The position numbers were made by a program, and so were the translations under genes. Below are positions 6,575 to 6,753 of a stretch of 6,753 bases of DNA, one piece after another. The notes beneath the pieces were generated by a model that saw only the letters and a program-made list of their open reading frames with translations, searched no databases and was not told where the DNA came from. This DNA comes from Oscillospiraceae bacterium (GTDB lineage: Bacteria > Bacillota > Clostridia > Oscillospirales > Acutalibacteraceae): contig CADBUK010000033.1 of NCBI GenBank assembly GCA_902797915.1, positions 1-6,753 of the forward strand, in the 5' to 3' direction. The first letter of the stretch is position 1. Each line of letters opens with the position of its first letter.

Positions 6575-6678
6575 ACAGGGCTTATTTGGATATTTTGACG
6601 AAGGGATTGCCCGCATTTATATTATTGCTTGACAGCGCAATAATATAAATAAAAAAAGCGCTGCATAAGCCCACCTGT
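6575..6678. repeat. Nested inverted-repeat element, candidate structured RNA or palindromic DNA element
   Basis: Two inverted repeats are nested. The outer one pairs ACAGG+GCTTAT (6575-6585) with ATAAGC+CCTGT (6665-6670 and 6674-6678), 11 bp with a 3-nt bulge on one side. The inner one is a perfect 14-bp stem (6615-6628 with 6637-6650) around an 8-nt loop. Between them are unpaired flanks of 29 and 14 nt. A competing 6-bp pairing, CAGCGC (6633-6638) with GCGCTG (6658-6663), would break the closing pairs of the inner hairpin. There is no coding potential. The fold is equally possible on either strand, and a T-run sits on the wrong side for the inner stem to be a terminator. It could be a small RNA, a 6S-like RNA with a central bubble, or a MITE/REP-like element; I recognise no family. 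Confidence 0.5.
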
Positions 6679-6730
6679 TCTAAAGGATAATAAGCCTCAA
6701 TTCCTGCCTTTTAGCACAATAACTACGTTA

Positions 6731-6753
6731 AAAAAATTAGGAAGGCGTCAGCC
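6731..6753 (-). terminator. Edge of an intrinsic terminator of an upstream gene (partial)
   Basis: On the minus strand the window opens with GGC-TGAC-GCC followed by TTCCTAA and a run of T. The right arm GCCTTCC would complete a 7-bp stem if the four bases beyond the window are GGAA; only three pairs are visible. This suggests a minus-strand gene ends just outside the window and that murA is not in its operon. Confidence 0.5.

Noticed and set aside
6629..6657. TTGACA in the hairpin loop (6629-6634) followed by TATAAA, looking like a plus-strand promoter
   Set aside because: The spacing between the boxes is only 9 nt, far from the 16-18 nt required, and no better -10 lies at the proper distance.
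6575..6678. MITE or insertion-sequence remnant
   Set aside because: No target-site duplication is visible outside the outer arms and no transposase fragment is nearby; it cannot be excluded without a copy search.
6575..6753. Assignment as a 6S RNA, RNase P RNA, tmRNA or SRP RNA gene
   Set aside because: The outline of a bubble and terminal hairpin recalls 6S and the GGCTTA motif recalls the 3' end of RNase P RNA, but the other conserved blocks of these RNAs are missing and the outer helix is short.
1..6753. CRISPR array, tRNA or prophage attachment site
   Set aside because: No spaced direct repeats, cloverleaf or integrase-associated repeat was seen on either strand.

Overview
The window reads as part of a chromosome from an anaerobic gut-type Firmicute (class Clostridia, most likely an Oscillospiraceae/Ruminococcaceae-like lineage). 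The evidence is the conserved order murA, walJ (yycJ-type nuclease), rlmH; Gram-positive promoters and Shine-Dalgarno sites; and a very large secreted protein built from modules common in gut Clostridia (BspA-type leucine-rich repeat, LamG, FIVAR, InlB-type repeat). This taxonomic call is inference, since no rRNA is present. Every gene I can support lies on the minus strand, so the window reads from right to left.

Layout in the direction of transcription. Positions 6753-6397 hold no gene: there is the edge of a probable intrinsic terminator of an upstream gene (6731-6753), then a nested inverted-repeat element (6575-6678), then AT-rich DNA. An extended -10 promoter embedded in a perfect 15-bp palindrome (6382-6396) should drive murA (peptidoglycan precursor synthesis). 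I place the murA start at a TTG at 6323, not at the longer reading from 6356. A strong hairpin with a T-run (4999-5024) separates murA from walJ. walJ and rlmH overlap by four bases and are probably translationally coupled. The rlmH stop codon forms the first bases of a terminator stem (3691-3720).

Downstream of that terminator, a well-formed sigma-A-type promoter (3662-3690) starts an independent unit: an open reading frame of at least 1201 codons that runs off the left edge. It encodes a secreted bacterial PI-PLC-family protein (signal peptide, catalytic X domain with His67, Arg105 and His119) joined to a BspA-like leucine-rich-repeat module, two tandem LamG-like lectin modules, a FIVAR-like helical segment and an InlB-type repeat. 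The three core genes serve envelope synthesis, DNA/cell-wall homeostasis and ribosome modification. The phospholipase is an accessory, extracellular, probably surface- or glycan-targeted enzyme and is the most distinctive thing in the window, together with the unexplained structured element upstream of murA.
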